Shown: one piece after another, positions 45,660 through 54,274 of the stretch
Layout of the letters: the number at the start of each line of letters is the position of its first letter
How positions within the stretch are numbered: the stretch's first letter is position 1
From: Rhodoblastus acidophilus
GTDB taxonomy: Bacteria > Pseudomonadota > Alphaproteobacteria > Rhizobiales > Beijerinckiaceae
Assembly: GCF_025961575.1 (NCBI RefSeq)
Contig: NZ_JAOQNX010000029.1
Span: 1 to 64,000, forward strand
DNA length: 64,000 nucleotides
Direction of reading: 5' to 3'
Made by a program: the position numbers and the translations under genes
The notes under the pieces: model-generated
Seen by the model: the letters and a program-made list of their open reading frames with translations, nothing else
Database searches by the model: none
What the model was told of the DNA's origin: nothing

Positions 45660-46460
45660 CTAGAGCACGCGCGCCAGCACCGCCGCGACTTTTTCGGGCG
45701 CCGTGACATGGGGGAGGTGGCCTGCGCTGTCGATCACCACCAGTTCGGCTTGCGGCCAGCGCGCCGCCAAAAATTCGCCGATGGCCACGGGCACGACCGG
45801 ATCGGCGCTCGGCTGGATGATGGTGGTCGGGGTCGTATAGCTGTCAAGCTCGGGGCGCAGGTCCATCGAAAACAGGAGTTGGGCCATGGTCAGGGCGATA
45901 TCCGGACGCAACGCCCGCAATTCCTCGCGAAAATCGTCGATGGCGGCGGAATGCGAGGGACCGACGGCGATCGGCGCGAAGGCGGCGGTCCAGGCGAGAT
46001 AGTCGTCGCTGATCGACTCGAACAGCGCGTCGATTTCTTCTTGTGTAAAGCCGGCGTCGTAGTTGGCGTCGCGAATGAAACAGGGCGCTGGGGCGATCAT
46101 CACGACGTGTCTGAACAGCTCCGGCTCGCGCTTGGCGGCGAGCATGCCGATCATCGAACTCATGGAATGGCCGATCAGCGCGCACGGTCCCTTCGCGCCG
46201 ATCCGCACCACGGCGAGCAGGTCCTCGACATAGCCGTCGAGCGTGGAATAGCGGGCCGTGTCATAATGCTTGGCGTCCACCGCCCAGTCGAAACGCACGA
46301 CGCGATGGCGGGCTTCGAGCAGCGGCAGCAGCGGCGCCCAGCAATCCTGCCTGGTGCCAAAACCATTGCCGAGCACGATCGCGCTGGGGCCGGCGCCGGT
46401 GACGGTCAAAGCATGCTTTTCGCTAAAACCGCGACTTTTTTGTAAGAACAGCGAGGGCAT
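45660..46460 (-). CDS. KAI2/RsbQ-like alpha/beta hydrolase
   Basis: 266 residues from the ATG at 46460; an ATG at 46523 adds 21 residues lacking domain content, and neither has a strong ribosome site. The catalytic triad is Ser99 (GHSMS), Asp220 and His248, at almost the same spacing as plant KAI2 and RsbQ. Diagnostic strings: VLGNGFGTRQDCW, RYSTLDGYVEDLL and MIGMLAAKREPELF. RsbQ works with the PAS phosphatase RsbP in sigma-B control in Bacillus; no such partner is here. It probably hydrolyses a small lactone-like or unknown ligand. Confidence 0.88.
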   Translation of the reverse strand: MPSLFLQKSRGFSEKHALTVTGAGPSAIVLGNGFGTRQDCWAPLLPLLEARHRVVRFDWAVDAKHYDTARYSTLDGYVEDLLAVVRIGAKGPCALIGHSMSSMIGMLAAKREPELFRHVVMIAPAPCFIRDANYDAGFTQEEIDALFESISDDYLAWTAAFAPIAVGPSHSAAIDDFREELRALRPDIALTMAQLLFSMDLRPELDSYTTPTTIIQPSADPVVPVAIGEFLAARWPQAELVVIDSAGHLPHVTAPEKVAAVLARVL

Positions 46461-46654
46461 GGCAATCCACAAATTCAGATGAACGCATAAGATTCGCAAC
46501 GTGGTGAAAAGTTCCACGCACACCTTTTTTTGATCACATTTACCTTTTATTCACCACGCGCCAGCAGCAGCCCCCGTTTTGCCGAAGCTCCCGCCTGGCG
46601 CCGGACTCCCCTTTCTCTCTGCCCTGTCTCTCAGCGCCAAAGGCTCCCTGCCGC

Positions 46655-46999
46655 ATGAAGTCTGTCTCCTTCGCTCTCGCCGTCCTCTTGTCCTCGCCCG
46701 CCCTCGCCGGCGGCGCCTATGACGGCAAATGGGCCGTCCAGCTCGTCACGGAAAAGGGCGATTGCGACCGTTCGCTGTCCTGGGATGTCGGCGTCGCCGC
46801 CGACCGGATCGCGGATGGCGGCATGTTCGTGCAGACCTCGGGGGCGGTGGACCCGCAAGGTCGCGTCAGACTCACGGTTACGCAGGGCGTCCATCGCGTC
46901 TCCGCGAGCGGCAAGCTGACGGGCGCGGCAGGGTCCGGCGCCTGGACCTCGCCGACGCGCGCCTGTTCCGGCCATTGGCGCGCCAGCAAACGCGCCTAG
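46655..46999 (+). CDS. Small secreted protein of unknown function
   Basis: 114 residues. Sec signal peptide MKSVSFALAVLLSSPALA, predicted cleavage ALA/GGA, leaving a periplasmic mature chain of about 96 residues. It begins AYDGKWAVQLVTEKGDCDRSLSW and has two Cys (C37 and C104) that could pair. The alternating beta pattern (RVRLTVTQGVHRVSASGKLTG) suggests a small beta-barrel. It matches a type common in Hyphomicrobiales with no known role. It is followed 118 bp later by the efflux operon on the same strand, probably a separate transcript. Confidence 0.75.
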   Translation: MKSVSFALAVLLSSPALAGGAYDGKWAVQLVTEKGDCDRSLSWDVGVAADRIADGGMFVQTSGAVDPQGRVRLTVTQGVHRVSASGKLTGAAGSGAWTSPTRACSGHWRASKRA

Positions 47000-47117
47000 G
47001 CTTTAAAGCGCTCAAGTTGAACTGGACGTGCGCGCCGCGCGGCCCCATCTCACGACCACCAAACGATGATTCGTGAGAATTGCCGCGCAGGCCGCGCGTC
47101 GAGAATGGGAATGCCTT

Positions 47118-48350
47118 ATGCTCAAGGACCAGGATTTCGCCGAGGACAAAGGCGCAGGTTTGCAAGCGCCGGGTCCGAACGCCTTGACGGAAAAAGCTGA
47201 AGCGCCCGGCCCGTCGCTCGCCCCTGCGGCGCCAGCCTCCCCGCCGCCGAAGGGCGAAAAACCCCAGGACACGCGCGGCCTGATCCGCCGGCGCCCGATC
47301 CTCTCCGCTCTGGCCGGATTGGCGCTCGCCGCCGCCTTCGGGGCGGGCGGGCTCTGGTGGGACCAATCCGCGCATTTCGAATCGACGGACGACGCCTTCA
47401 TCGCCTCGCGCGCCATTCCGCTGGCGCCCAAGGTCGGGGGCTATGTCGCCGAAGTTCCCGTCACCGACAATCAGAAGGTGGCCAAAGGCGCGTTGATCGC
47501 GCGCATCGACGACCGCGATTATCGCGCCGCCCTCGACCAGGCCAAGGCGCAAGTGGGGGTGGCCCAGGCCAATATCGGCAATATCGACGCCCAGATCGAC
47601 GTGCAGCAGGCGCAAATCGCCGCCAGCGTGGCGCAGGTGGAGCAGGCGCAGGCCGCGCTCGCCTTCGCGCAGCAGCAGTCGAAGCGCTATGCCGAGCTCG
47701 CCAAGCGCGGCGCCGGCACCGTGCAGAACGAGCAGCAATATGTCTCGCAATCCGCGCAGAGCGAGGCGGCGGTGAAGACCGCGCAGGCCGGCGTCGAGGT
47801 CGCGCGCCGCCAGGTGGATGCGCTCAAGGCGCAGCGCCAGAGCGCCCAGGCCAGTCTCGCGCAGGCCCAGGCGCAAGAGGATCAGGCGCGGCTCAATCTC
47901 GATTACACCCGCGTCACCGCCGCCGAACCGGGGCGCATTGTCAATCTCACCGCGCTTCCCGGCGAATTCGCCGCCGCCGGAACCAATCTCACCATGTTCG
48001 TGCCCGATGAAATCTGGGTCACCGCCAATTTCAAGGAAAACCAGCTCGATTCCATGCGTCCCGGCCAAAAGGTCATGCTCAGCGTCGACGCCTATCCGGA
48101 CCGGGAATTCACCGGCCATGTCGCCAGCATCCAGCCGGGTTCCGGCACGGCCTTTTCGCTGCTGCCGGCGCAGAACGCCACCGGCAATTACGTGAAGATC
48201 GTGCAGCGCGTGCCGGTGAAGATCGTGCTGGACGATCCGCCCGAAGACATCGTGCTCGGCCCCGGCATGTCGGTCGTGCCCAGCGTGCGCGTCGATCCCG
48301 CGCCCTCGCTTTACGAGCGCTTGCGCGGAAGGGGACCGCATTCGTCATGA
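47118..48350 (+). CDS. emrA: EmrA-type membrane-fusion protein (HlyD family)
   Basis: 410 residues from the ATG at 47118. A cytoplasmic N-terminal tail (about 55 residues, Pro/Ala-rich) precedes one transmembrane helix (ILSALAGLALAAAFGAGGLW). The HlyD fold follows: ESTDDAFIASRAIPLAPKVGGYVAEVPV, a long coiled-coil hairpin rich in Gln/Ala (about 135-235), and the return lipoyl part RVTAAEPGRIVNLTALPGEF. It links the MFS pump to the outer membrane. The stop overlaps the emrB start (ATGA). Confidence 0.92.
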   Translation: MLKDQDFAEDKGAGLQAPGPNALTEKAEAPGPSLAPAAPASPPPKGEKPQDTRGLIRRRPILSALAGLALAAAFGAGGLWWDQSAHFESTDDAFIASRAIPLAPKVGGYVAEVPVTDNQKVAKGALIARIDDRDYRAALDQAKAQVGVAQANIGNIDAQIDVQQAQIAASVAQVEQAQAALAFAQQQSKRYAELAKRGAGTVQNEQQYVSQSAQSEAAVKTAQAGVEVARRQVDALKAQRQSAQASLAQAQAQEDQARLNLDYTRVTAAEPGRIVNLTALPGEFAAAGTNLTMFVPDEIWVTANFKENQLDSMRPGQKVMLSVDAYPDREFTGHVASIQPGSGTAFSLLPAQNATGNYVKIVQRVPVKIVLDDPPEDIVLGPGMSVVPSVRVDPAPSLYERLRGRGPHSS

Positions 48351-49909
48351 GCGAGCGCGCCAATGCGCCGGTGCTCGCGGAAGGGGTGAATCCGTGGCTG
48401 ATCGCCATTGTCGTGGCGCTCGCGGCCTTCATGGAAGTGCTCGACACCACCATCGCCAATGTCGCCTTGCGCTATATCGCCGGCAGCCTCGGCGTCAGCG
48501 CCGATGAATCCTCCTGGGTGGTCACCACTTATCTCGTCTCCAACGCCATCATCGTCACCGCCACCAGCTTTTTCGCGCAGAGATTCGGCCGCAAGAGCTT
48601 TTTTCTGTTCTGCCTCGGCCTGTTCACGGTCAGCTCGGTGCTGTGCGGCTTCGCCTGGAATCTGCAATCTTTGTTGCTGTTCCGGCTGATGCAGGGGTTT
48701 GCCGGCGGCGGCATGGTGCCCGTCGCGCAATCCATCCTCGCCGACAGCTTTCCGCCGCAAAAGCGCGGCCAAGCCTTCGCCTTGTTCGGCGTCGCAGTCG
48801 TCGTGGCGCCGGTGGTCGGGCCGACGCTTGGCGGCTGGCTCTCCGACAATCTGTCCTGGCACTGGTGCTTTCTCATCAACGGACCCGTCGGTTTGCTGTC
48901 CATGGGGCTGATCTACGCGCTGATCCGCGAGACGCCGCCGGTGACAAAAATCCGTTTCGATTGGGTCGGCTTCGTGCTGGTCGCCTGTTTCCTGGGCTCG
49001 CTCGAAGTCATCCTCGATCGCGGCCAGATCGAGGACTGGTTCGCCTCGCGTTTCATCGTGACCTTCACGGCGCTCTCGGCGCTCGCCTTCATCGCGCTGA
49101 TCCCTTGGGAGCTCAAGCAGAAAGACCCGCTGATCGACCTGCGCATGCTGGCGAGCCGCCAATTCGGCTCCTGTTTCGTGGTCATGATGGCGACCGGCGC
49201 CATCCTGCTGGCGACGACGCAGTTCATGCCGCAAATGGTGCAGGAGGATTTCGGCTATACCGCCACCTGGGCCGGCCTCGCTCTGTCGCCGGGCGGCGTG
49301 GTCGCCATGGGCATGATGTTCATGGTCGGGCAATTGTCGCGGCGCGTTCAACCCAAATATCTGATCGCGACGGGGGCGGCGGTTTGCGCCTTGTCGATGT
49401 ACGGGCTGTCGGGCCTGACCGGCGATGTGGATTTCTGGTTCTTCGCCGATTGGCGCATGGTGATCAGCATCGGCCTGCCGCTCATTTTCATCCCGATCAC
49501 CGCCGCCTCCTATGACGGCGTGCCCGCGGGCAAGACCGACATGGCCTCGGCTTTGCTCAATGCGGCGCGCAACACCGGCGGCTCCATCGGCGTGTCGCTG
49601 GCGTCGAACGTGCTGGCGCATCGCCAGCAATTTCATCTCAGCCGGCTGTCGGAACAGACCATTCCCTCCGACATCGGCTATCAGCAGACGGTGCAGGAGG
49701 CGACGCATTATTTCGCCACCCATGCCGGCGCGGCGGACGCGAAGGCGCGCGCCTTCGCCTATATCGCCGACCAGGCGCAACAGCAGGCGTCGCTGCTCGC
49801 CTATATCGATGTGTTCTGGACGCTGATGCTGATCTCGCTCTCCGCCATTCCGCTCGCCCTGCTGCTGCGAAAGGTGAAGCTCGGCGCCGCTGCTCCGGCC
49901 GGGCATTGA
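48347..49909 (+). CDS. emrB: EmrB/QacA-type MFS multidrug exporter (DHA2)
   Basis: 520 residues with 14 hydrophobic helices expected of DHA2. Motif C-like and motif D1 pieces: VLDTTIANVALRYIAGSLG, SSWVVTTYLVSNAI, RFGRKSFFLFCLGLF, and RLMQGFAGGGMVPVAQSIL, then GPTLGGWLSDNLSWHWCFLINGPVGL. It exports hydrophobic drugs or metabolites through an EmrA/TolC-type tripartite path; the outer-membrane protein is not encoded here. The P450 gene follows 202 bp later on the same strand, so a shared substrate is possible but not shown. Confidence 0.94.
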   Translation: MSERANAPVLAEGVNPWLIAIVVALAAFMEVLDTTIANVALRYIAGSLGVSADESSWVVTTYLVSNAIIVTATSFFAQRFGRKSFFLFCLGLFTVSSVLCGFAWNLQSLLLFRLMQGFAGGGMVPVAQSILADSFPPQKRGQAFALFGVAVVVAPVVGPTLGGWLSDNLSWHWCFLINGPVGLLSMGLIYALIRETPPVTKIRFDWVGFVLVACFLGSLEVILDRGQIEDWFASRFIVTFTALSALAFIALIPWELKQKDPLIDLRMLASRQFGSCFVVMMATGAILLATTQFMPQMVQEDFGYTATWAGLALSPGGVVAMGMMFMVGQLSRRVQPKYLIATGAAVCALSMYGLSGLTGDVDFWFFADWRMVISIGLPLIFIPITAASYDGVPAGKTDMASALLNAARNTGGSIGVSLASNVLAHRQQFHLSRLSEQTIPSDIGYQQTVQEATHYFATHAGAADAKARAFAYIADQAQQQASLLAYIDVFWTLMLISLSAIPLALLLRKVKLGAAAPAGH

Positions 49910-50111
49910 CCGGCGCAAGAAGATTTGAACGACGTAGCCGCGGGTCTGCGGAGCAAAAAAGAAAATTTTCGTCAGCGCCTTAGGAAAATGAGAGGCGAAT
50001 CCGTCGGCGCGAGCGTTCGCCGTTGATGGCGCCTCTTGCGCCTCGAACATGTTATCTCATCGGGGGCCTGTCAGTCCTTTCGATCACGGTCGCCCTCGAC
50101 GGAGGTGAGCC

Positions 50112-51833
50112 ATGGACATTGCGTCGTTCAAGCGGATTGCAAGCGTTGGCGATCTCGAGGGACCGGGCCCGTTCGCCCTGTCGGCGGAGGGGGTCGACCT
50201 TGCGGTGGTTCGCACCGCCAACGGGTGGCGCGCCTTTGATGGCCGCTGCCCGCACCTTGGCGCTCTCCTCGGCGAAGGCGAACTGGAAGGCGATCATCTC
50301 GTCTGCCGTAATCACCGCTGGCGCTTCGAACTCGCGTCGGGCCATCGGGTGGGCGGACCGGAATGCCTGTCGTCCTGTCCGGTCGTCGAACGGCGCGGCG
50401 ACATTTATGCTGACATTTCGAGCCTCAGGAAAGACGTCAAGAACAAGCCGGCGCTGCGCAAGGTGAGCGCCTTGCCGGGTCCCAGGCCCCTGCCTTTCCT
50501 TGGCAACATTCATCAACTCGATCCCACCTCGGCGCATCTTATTCTCGAGCGCTGGGCGGCCCGCTATGGGTCCGTGTATACGTACAGAATGGGGGGCGCC
50601 CGCGCCGTCGCGATCAGCGATCCCGGCCTCATCCACGAGGCGCTGCGCCAGCGCCCCGAGACGTTTCGGCGTTACAGCAAGATGGACCGCGTCCTGGCCG
50701 AGACCGGCTTGCGCTTCGTGTTCAACGCCGAAGGCGACGCCTGGCGCCTTCACAGGAAACTGACGGTCGCGGCGCTCTCCCAACGCCAGGTGCGGCAAGT
50801 CTATCCGCATATCAAAATCGTCGCCGAGCGCCTCATTCGGCGCTGGCGACGCCTCGCCTCGGACGGCGGCGACCTCGACATTCTCGACGAACTCAAGCGC
50901 TTCACCGTCGACGTGGCCGCGCTGATTGTCTTCGGCCATGACGCCAACACGGTCGAGCAGGACGACGACCCCATCAACAAGCGTCTGGCGGTGATTTTTC
51001 CCACGTGGTCGCGGCGGATTCTGACGTTTTTCCCGACCTGGCGCTTTGTGAAGCTGCCGCGCGACCGCCACTTCGACCGCTGCATGGCGGAAACCCTTGA
51101 ATGGCTGTCCCAATCGCTCGCCGCCGCGCGGGAACGCGCCGCAAAGGGCGCGGCGGCGTCGACCTTCCTGGATGCGATGGTCAATGCGACCGACGAGAAC
51201 GGCGCCGGCTTTTCCGACGAGGTGATCATCTGGAACCTGTTCGGCCTGGTCCTGGCTGGCGAGGACACGACGGCCAATTCCGCCGCCTGGGCGATTCACC
51301 TGTTGGCGGATCACCCGGAATGGGCGCGCCGCCTCAGGGACGAGGCCGACAGCCTGCTCGGCGGGGCGCCCACGCCCGGCGACCTCGATGCCGCCAATGG
51401 CTTGACGGTCGCCGGCGCCGTCGCCAATGAGGCGATGCGGCTCCGACCCGTGGCGCCCGTTTCCGTCATCGAAGCGAATGTCGACACCAGCCTCGGCGAT
51501 ATCGAAATTCCGCGCGGAACCCTGGTGACCGTTCTTTCCCGGCCGGCTGCCGTCTCCGACGCGCATTTCACTGACGCCGGCGCCTTCATGCCGCAGCGCT
51601 GGCTGGAGCCGCCAGCCGGGGCGCATGATCTCAGCGCGCTCATCCCGTTCGGCTCGGGACCGCGCATGTGTCCCGGACGATCGCTGGCGTTGATCGAGAT
51701 GAACACGATTCTCGCCTTGCTCTACAAGAATTTCGAGGTCGAGCGTCGCGGGCGTCCGGAGGATGTCAAGGAAGTCTACGGCTTCGTCATGTCGCCGGGG
51801 GGCATGAAGGTGCGGCTGCGCCCCCGCGCCTGA
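50112..51833 (+). CDS. Rieske ferredoxin - cytochrome P450 fusion
   Basis: 573 residues encoding two redox domains. Residues 1-105 form a Rieske [2Fe-2S] domain with C46-P-H48, a 16-residue gap and C65-R-N-H68, followed by RWRFELASG. A linker with LPGPRPLPFLGNI (121-133) leads into a complete P450: C-helix WRLHR (211-215), I-helix AGEDTT (382-387), E440-x-x-R443 and heme loop FGSGPRMCPG with proximal C520. All P450 hallmark residues are intact. The natural reading is a self-contained electron path in which the Rieske centre feeds the heme, still needing a reductase that is not encoded nearby. GGAGG lies 6 nt before the ATG. The substrate is unknown. Confidence 0.92.
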   Translation: MDIASFKRIASVGDLEGPGPFALSAEGVDLAVVRTANGWRAFDGRCPHLGALLGEGELEGDHLVCRNHRWRFELASGHRVGGPECLSSCPVVERRGDIYADISSLRKDVKNKPALRKVSALPGPRPLPFLGNIHQLDPTSAHLILERWAARYGSVYTYRMGGARAVAISDPGLIHEALRQRPETFRRYSKMDRVLAETGLRFVFNAEGDAWRLHRKLTVAALSQRQVRQVYPHIKIVAERLIRRWRRLASDGGDLDILDELKRFTVDVAALIVFGHDANTVEQDDDPINKRLAVIFPTWSRRILTFFPTWRFVKLPRDRHFDRCMAETLEWLSQSLAAARERAAKGAAASTFLDAMVNATDENGAGFSDEVIIWNLFGLVLAGEDTTANSAAWAIHLLADHPEWARRLRDEADSLLGGAPTPGDLDAANGLTVAGAVANEAMRLRPVAPVSVIEANVDTSLGDIEIPRGTLVTVLSRPAAVSDAHFTDAGAFMPQRWLEPPAGAHDLSALIPFGSGPRMCPGRSLALIEMNTILALLYKNFEVERRGRPEDVKEVYGFVMSPGGMKVRLRPRA

Positions 51834-51855
51834 GCTTTTTCGCTCGAAAAGGCTC
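51832..51855. terminator. Hairpin between convergent genes
   Basis: GAGCTTTTTCG (51832-51842) pairs with CGAAAAGGCTC (51845-51855) with one G-T wobble. It lies at the stop of the P450 gene and 19 bp before the end of the opposing 142-aa gene, so it could terminate both transcripts. Confidence 0.45.
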
Positions 51856-51873
51856 TCGGGGGCGCAGCGCGCA

Positions 51874-52302
51874 TCACGACATCAGATGCGCCGGCGGCTG
51901 CGGATTGTTGGCCGGGTTGGAGTCGTATTTGTTGATTTTGGCGACCAGCGGTCCGCCCACCAGCGGTTTCAAATCGGCTTCGAGCGCCTCCGCGGCGTCC
52001 TTCGCGTAAACCTCGTCGCCGTTCACATAGAAAGTGACGATCTTCTTGTGCTTGGCCACCTTGACCGGGTCCTCGATGGTGACCTTGGTCCATTTGTACA
52101 GCGGGCTCTGCGTCTCGCCGGCGGCCTCGGCCTCCGCGACGAACTCGGCGAAGGCCTCGTACTGGTTGCGGATCTGCGCGTTATGCCGTTCGGCGACGGA
52201 GACGAGCGGCTCGAGTTCGGGCGCGGCGCCGCCTTCGCAAATCAATTCGGCCGCGCGGTCCGTCAGGGTGGCGCGGATTTGAAACTGCCATTCCTCGCTC
52301 AT
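51874..52302 (-). CDS. Hypothetical protein, conserved-looking
   Basis: 142 residues, soluble and acidic, from the ATG at 52302 with GGAG 6 nt upstream. The N-terminal half is helical (LTDRAAELICEGG, RNQYEAFAEFVAEAEAAG), the second half has strands (KWTKVTIEDP, KIVTFYVNGDEVYA). No motif I know. It lies 59 bp downstream of the GH15 gene on the same strand and may be co-transcribed. No function can be proposed. Confidence 0.7.
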   Translation of the reverse strand: MSEEWQFQIRATLTDRAAELICEGGAAPELEPLVSVAERHNAQIRNQYEAFAEFVAEAEAAGETQSPLYKWTKVTIEDPVKVAKHKKIVTFYVNGDEVYAKDAAEALEADLKPLVGGPLVAKINKYDSNPANNPQPPAHLMS

Positions 52303-52361
52303 CGTTTTCTCCAGTTCGAGCTGACCTATATAAAGTCATTGGCGCGCCAAGGGGCAAGGTC

Positions 52362-54182
52362 TTATGCCCGCCCATGCGGCGGCGGCCGCGCGCCATGCGG
52401 CCGTGGGCGCGACTGGCTGAGCAGGTTGTGCGCCGTATTGACCAGCGCGATATGGGAAAAGGCCTGGGGAAAATTCCCCAGAAAACGCTTGGCCCCGGGG
52501 TCGTATTCCTCGGAGAGCAGGCCAAGATCGTTGCGCAGCGCCAGCAGTCGCTCGAACAGTTTTTTCGCCTCGGCGCGCCGGCCGGTCAGCACATAGGCGT
52601 CGGCGAGCCAAAAGCTGCAGGCGAGAAAAGCGCCTTCGCCCGGCGGCAGGCCGTCATCGGTTTCGTGCGTGTGGTAGCGCATGACAAAACCGTCGCGCAT
52701 CAGCCGCCGCTCGATGGCGGCGATTGTGCCGGTCACCCGGGGATCGTCCGGCGGCAAAAAGCCGACGGCCGGGATGAGCAGGGCGCTGGCGTCGAGATTT
52801 TTCGAGCCATAGGTCTGGACGAAGGCGCCGATTTCGGGATCAAAACCCTTTTCGCAGACTTGGCGGTGCATATGCTGGCGCAGCGCCCGCCATTGGTCGA
52901 GCGGGCCGTCCAAGCCGAAATTTTCGGCGCTGCGGATGGCGCGGTCGATCGCCACCCAGGCCATCACCTTGGAATGGGTGAAATTTTGTCGCCCGCCGCG
53001 CACCTCCCAAATGCCTTCGTCCGGGCTCTCCCAGATTTTGCTCAAATGCTCCACCAGCGCGCATTGAAAATCCCAGCCTTCCCCGGGATTGCGCAAGGAG
53101 CCGATGCGCGCCTGGTGCAGCGCGTCCATCACCTCGCCATAGACGTCGATCTGCAATTGTTCCGAGGCGGCATTGCCGATGCGCACCGGTTTGGAGCCTT
53201 CGTAGCCGCTCAGCCAGGGAATCTCCCATTCGGTGAGCCGTTTTTCTCCGGCGAGCCCATACATGATCTGCATCTGGCTGGGACTGCCGGCCGCCGCGCG
53301 CAAAAGCCATTTGCGCCATTCGCGCGCCTCCTCGTAATAGCCGGCGTTCATGAAGGCGAGCAGGGCCAGCGTGGCGTCGCGCAGCCAGCAGATGCGATAG
53401 TCCCAGTTGCGCGGGCCGCCGATTTTTTCCGGCAGGGAGGTGGTCGGCGCCGCGACAATGCCGCCGGTCGGCGCGTAGATCAGCGCCTTGAGCGTGATCA
53501 GCGACCGGGCGAGCGCGTCGCGCCAGGCGTCGGGATGGCCATGCTTGTGGTGGGCGGAGGCCCAGTCGCGCCAGAACGCTTCGGTGTCCCGCAAGGCCTG
53601 GAACGCGTCGACCGGGTCGGGAACGGGCAGGTGCGAGGGCGCGTAGCTCAGGACGAAGGGCGCGGTGTGGCCTGCGTGAACCGTGAATTCCGCAACCGTC
53701 GTCATGCCCTCGCCGCGCAGCGCCACCGCTGTGTGCAGCGCCACCTGATCGGGTCCGGACACGGCCAGCCAGGCGCCGTCGGCGGTGCGGCGCACCCAGG
53801 GAATTGCGGCGCCGTGATCGAAGCGCAGGGTGAGGTCGCAGCGCATGCGCACGGCGCCGCGCTCGCCCCGGACCAGCCGCACCAGCGAGGACGCGCCGGC
53901 GCGCAGCGGAAAGAAGTCGATCAGGGTGGCCTCGCCCTCTTGGGTGACGAAAGTGGTTTCGAGGATCAGCGTGTCCGGCCGGTAGCGTCGTGTGACCGTC
54001 GGCTTGGGATCGGCGGGGGCGAGGCGCCAGCGGCCGTTGTCGGCGTCGCCGAGCAAAGCGGCGAAACAGGCGCCGGAATCGAAGCGCGGCCAGCACAGCC
54101 AGTCGATGGAGCCGTCCTTCGCCACCAGCGCCGCGGTCTCGCAATCGCCGATCAATCCGTAATCTTCAATGGCCGAGGGCAT
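52362..54182 (-). CDS. GH15 glycoside hydrolase (glucoamylase/trehalase-like)
   Basis: 606 residues from the ATG at 54182, with GGAG 5 nt upstream; the frame extends 18 codons further without signals. The N-terminal beta-domain opens AIEDYGLIGDCETAALVAKDGSIDWLCWPRFDS, the standard start of this family. The (alpha/alpha)6 barrel has GGPRNWDYRICWLRDA and the C-terminal SEEYDPGAKRFLGNFPQAFSHIAL, where the second catalytic Glu lies. No signal peptide, so cytoplasmic. Members hydrolyse alpha-glucans or trehalose to glucose. It is divergent from the pentose phosphate operon (92-bp gap), which would use the product after phosphorylation. Confidence 0.93.
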   Translation of the reverse strand: MPSAIEDYGLIGDCETAALVAKDGSIDWLCWPRFDSGACFAALLGDADNGRWRLAPADPKPTVTRRYRPDTLILETTFVTQEGEATLIDFFPLRAGASSLVRLVRGERGAVRMRCDLTLRFDHGAAIPWVRRTADGAWLAVSGPDQVALHTAVALRGEGMTTVAEFTVHAGHTAPFVLSYAPSHLPVPDPVDAFQALRDTEAFWRDWASAHHKHGHPDAWRDALARSLITLKALIYAPTGGIVAAPTTSLPEKIGGPRNWDYRICWLRDATLALLAFMNAGYYEEAREWRKWLLRAAAGSPSQMQIMYGLAGEKRLTEWEIPWLSGYEGSKPVRIGNAASEQLQIDVYGEVMDALHQARIGSLRNPGEGWDFQCALVEHLSKIWESPDEGIWEVRGGRQNFTHSKVMAWVAIDRAIRSAENFGLDGPLDQWRALRQHMHRQVCEKGFDPEIGAFVQTYGSKNLDASALLIPAVGFLPPDDPRVTGTIAAIERRLMRDGFVMRYHTHETDDGLPPGEGAFLACSFWLADAYVLTGRRAEAKKLFERLLALRNDLGLLSEEYDPGAKRFLGNFPQAFSHIALVNTAHNLLSQSRPRPHGARPPPHGRA

Positions 54183-54274
54183 GGAAACTCCGGGATGAAA
54201 AAGCCGCGCGATCAGCGAAACCGCCGGCGCCGGCAAAGCGTTGCGCAGCCGGGGGCGAAAACGCGGAGATCCTC

